64,000 nt of DNA from Formicarius rufipectus (lineage: Eukaryota; Chordata; Aves; Passeriformes; Formicariidae), in contig VXAU01000684.1 of NCBI GenBank assembly GCA_013399695.1, positions 82,565-146,564 on the forward strand, given 5' to 3'. A program made the translations under genes and the position numbers. Under the pieces are notes generated by a model. That model made no database searches, was not told where the DNA came from, and worked only from the letters and a program-made list of their open reading frames with translations. The first letter of the stretch is position 1. The number at the start of each line of letters is the position of its first letter. This document shows, in pieces, positions 61,421-64,000 of the stretch.

Positions 61421-61456
61421 ATAGTCTGCCCTGGGTATGTTTTCTTGAAAATTTGC

Positions 61457-61562
61457 CCCCACCTTCCACAGGCAGGGACACCTTCCACTGGCCCAAGGCT
61501 TAAAGCCCTGTCCAACCTGGCACACTTCAGGGATGGGGCAGCCACAGTTTCTCTGGGCAACA
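61457..61562 (-). mobile_element. CR1 fragment, both ends missing
   Basis: 'ccacaggcagggacaccttc' and 'gggatggggcagccacagtt' followed by 'tctctgggcaac' are internal CR1 sequence in inverted orientation, beginning about 36 bases after the poly-G run. Confidence 0.82.
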
Positions 61563-62439
61563 AAGTTTTCTCCCAGGCCTAATAAATTTAAGTAAAACCA
61601 AGTCTGTGGGTTTGGCTTTTTTTCTTTTTTTTCCAGTAAGACAACTACAGCAAACCCAGAACAGGAAGACCACTTTATGTGCTAGTTTGACTACTTGAAA
61701 AATTCAAAACACCTACATCAGAGAGGGGAAAAAAAATCCTACTAGAAAGCTCCAGGAGAAGAGGGAGAAGTTGCAATTATATAAGGCAAAGATTGAATGC
61801 AGCCAAATGCTCTGCATGCAGATGTTTGTTAACAAGCAGACAAGGAGGAGATGAATGGGATTTTGAGGAATGCCCCAGCATCAGAGGAAAACAATAAAGG
61901 GAGGATTCCTCCAGCAGATTCACCCAGTAACACTCGGCTACACCAACAGCCCTTCATTAGCAGGGACTGCCTCACAGTACTAGAGGGGCTCCCCACTGCA
62001 GCCCTGCTGTTCTTGCCTGCTCCAAGCACCACAGCTAAAAGCCTCTGAGAATTTACAACCGAAGTCTTCACAGATGTGCCAACGATGAAGAAAACACCCA
62101 CAAAATTCTCAGAATCTACTCCTCTTCTCTCCAGGAGCCACATGGCTGAGCACCACAGAGCTTTCATATAGCAGCCTCCAAAGCTGAGGGAAGGGTGGCA
62201 AAAGGAAGGAACAGAGAGAGAGGACAATCAGAGTTGCTGTGCCCCCCCAGCCACTGACACAAAGCTTGGTCCAGAAGCCGCTCTGCTGCAGCAATTCCCA
62301 AAGGACAAAGCGGAGGCAATGGCAAACACAACTGCCCATGGGGGAGAGGGAGAGAGCAAAGGGGAAAGAAATTGGACATGAACAGGAGAAAATTCAGATG
62401 CAAATACATAATTCAAGCCCACAGAAGACTGAGGTCAGA

Positions 62440-62750
62440 GCTCACTGGGTCTTCAACATCCCCCTGAGGGACAGTGGAGGGGCAGCACCAACCTCTGCTC
62501 TCTGTGCCCATGACAGGAATTGCTGGGGCTGTGTCAGGTTGGATCTCAGAGAAAGGCTCTTCCCCCAGAGGGTGGTGGGCACTGCCCAGGCTCCCCAGGG
62601 CAGTGGGCACGGCTCCGAGGCTGCCAGAGCTGCAGGAGGGTTTGGATGATCCTCTGGGGCACAGGGTGGGATTGCTGGGGTGTCTGTGCAGGGCAAGGAG
62701 TTGGACTGGATGGTCCTTGGGGGTCTGTTCCAACTCAGGATATTCTATGA
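62440..62750 (+). mobile_element. CR1 retroposon fragment
   Basis: 'gtcttcaacatccccctgag' , 'gtggaggggcagcacc', 'cttcccccagagggtggtgg' and the end 'caactcaggatattctatga' define a copy of about 310 bases of the subfamily also seen inverted at 8118 and 38280. Confidence 0.9.
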
Positions 62751-64000
62751 TAGTTTTCACTTGTTCTTCATGAACGCACTGAAAGGCTTAAAGTCATTTT
62801 TCCTTTAATTTATCAGAGAGGTGCACCTTGTTCTGGCACACAAATTCACTTGCTCAAGCACAAGAAAACATCTGCACAATAATCAACTCAATTTGCAGAG
62901 CAGTTAATCTGATCAGGGCTTACCTGTACCCATCATGGAAGGCATTTGGTTTCAGGAGTTTAACATAACCAAAGCACAGCTGGTACTGAGAGGAAAGCGG
63001 GGAAGAAAAGGCAGAGCTGTGCCATGACAACAGGATGGATTATGAAAGCTTTCTATGCTCAGAGGATACTATTTTGAAAATAAATACTACCCCAACAGCC
63101 AGCACACAGGAGAATTAGCTGCAAAAAGAACTAAACTCTTTATATTAAAAAGACCTGGCCATGAATACATGAGGAGAGGTGATGCAGAGGGAGAGGGGAG
63201 ACACTGGGGCACATCTGACAAGTCAAAGATTCACACAAAAGAGTGAAGGAGTACAGAGCTGCTGTAACTGGAGACAGATGTAATTTCATCCTGTTAGGAA
63301 GAATGCAAAGAACAGCTCATGTGCAGGAAAAAAAGCAGCTAAAAAAGAAAAAACAGTACTTACATACTTCATGAACCAAGTTAAGATGTAATACACAACA
63401 TAAGGGCAATTAAAGGCTTCAGGTAAGATTTTTCTACAAGTATCACTTTTTAAAAATAGGTTTAAATAACTAGGAGTTAAGCTGGTTTTGGGCTTCTTGC
63501 CCATTTCCAGAGGCAGGAGAGAGGGATGGTAGGGGGGAGTGAGTGAGGGCTGAATATGGAAAGCTGTCTTTAGGCACAATATGAATCATCACACTGAGGA
63601 CTCTTCTTTAAGTGGCTAGCTACCATTCAAACAGATTGATTATATTTAAAATGGGAAGGTTTTGACCAATATATGCACAACAAACCTTGGAGAAGTCATT
63701 AGACGACACTCAGCTGTGTCTGTTAAAATGAAAAATGCTTGAAAATTAAACTGTATTAACTTAATCTGCCCTGACATAGGAGAAGTGCTTAATGCCTTGA
63801 GACATCTCCTAATGTGGTTGGTTTCTTCACATTATTTTCTGCTGCCTCAATATAAACAGCACCTTGCCTTTGACTTTGAGAAGTCCCTGCTAATGGCAGA
63901 AGAGCTCCCTACAACATGGAAGGAGTAAAGAGAGAATAATTTTCTTGTTTTAAGTCTGAGACAGTGAAAAGCCACCACGACAAAATGTTGCATACATGGC

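Larger units (their letters stand above)
30692..64000 (-). other. KANSL1: KANSL1 intron 2 (partial, more than 33 kb)
   Basis: Everything from exon 3 to the right edge appears to be intron 2, with no exon 2 in view. It contains at least sixteen CR1 fragments listed separately, several homopolymers, an A/G homopolymer junction at 61391-61420, and a possible terminal exon or retrocopy at 59999-60741. Unlisted stretches are unique sequence in which I see no conserved protein, tRNA or other RNA gene. The corresponding human intron is also tens of kilobases long, as I recall. Confidence 0.85.

Noticed and set aside
30700..64000. KANSL1 exon 2
   Set aside because: I looked for its recognisable end (an acidic Glu-rich stretch before the exon 3 RRR) and for any frame near 430 codons; none exists in the window.
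1..64000. tRNA, rRNA, microRNA or snoRNA genes
   Set aside because: Reading both strands by eye I found no convincing cloverleaf, box C/D or H/ACA pattern; small hairpins cannot be excluded without a folding search.

Overview
This is a vertebrate nuclear window, almost certainly from a bird. More than twenty truncated CR1 retroposon fragments are scattered through it. Many carry the avian 3' block around 'gtccctgcccatggcagg' and 'ttccaacccaaacc', and several end in 'attctgtga / attctatga' motifs. Alu, L1 or other mammalian repeats were not seen. The few genes, the long introns with GT-AG splice sites and the CR1 load fit a gene-dense avian chromosome. I could not resolve the species. Layout: (1) Positions 1-453 hold the end of MAPT (tau) on the + strand: the tail of its last intron and the complete last coding exon (71 residues plus stop). 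A 3' UTR of about 2.7 kb follows, to about 3136, with a proximal and a distal AATAAA. (2) About 1 kb of intergenic DNA follows, holding an old CR1-like remnant. (3) From about 4.13 kb to the right edge everything is the 3' part of KANSL1 on the - strand: the 3' UTR (about 4138-5845), then coding exons 15 back to 3 between 5846 and 30691. Thirteen exons join in one reading frame with matching phases to give the C-terminal 670 residues. They include the coiled-coil-like exon 3, the WDR5-binding 'WIN' arginine motif in exon 6, and the PEHE region in exons 11-14 that docks the acetyltransferase KAT8/MOF. (4) From 30692 to 64000 there is only intron 2, still open at the edge. The large exon 2 (about the first 430 residues) and the promoter lie beyond the window. 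The convergent MAPT(+)/KANSL1(-) pair matches human 17q21.31. The two products are functionally unrelated: tau is an axonal microtubule-binding protein and KANSL1 is the scaffold of the nuclear NSL histone H4 acetyltransferase complex. The window is ordinary, conserved genome sequence and I found no undescribed system of genes. The most useful second looks are: a lost P4 Asp in the tau caspase site; a NAGNAG acceptor beside the KAT8-binding segment; a poly-Ser tract in the KANSL1 C-terminus; a possible intronic terminal exon (or processed retrocopy) with AATAAA at 59999-60741; inverted CR1 pairs flanking KANSL1 exons; and several unusual simple or tandem repeat blocks.
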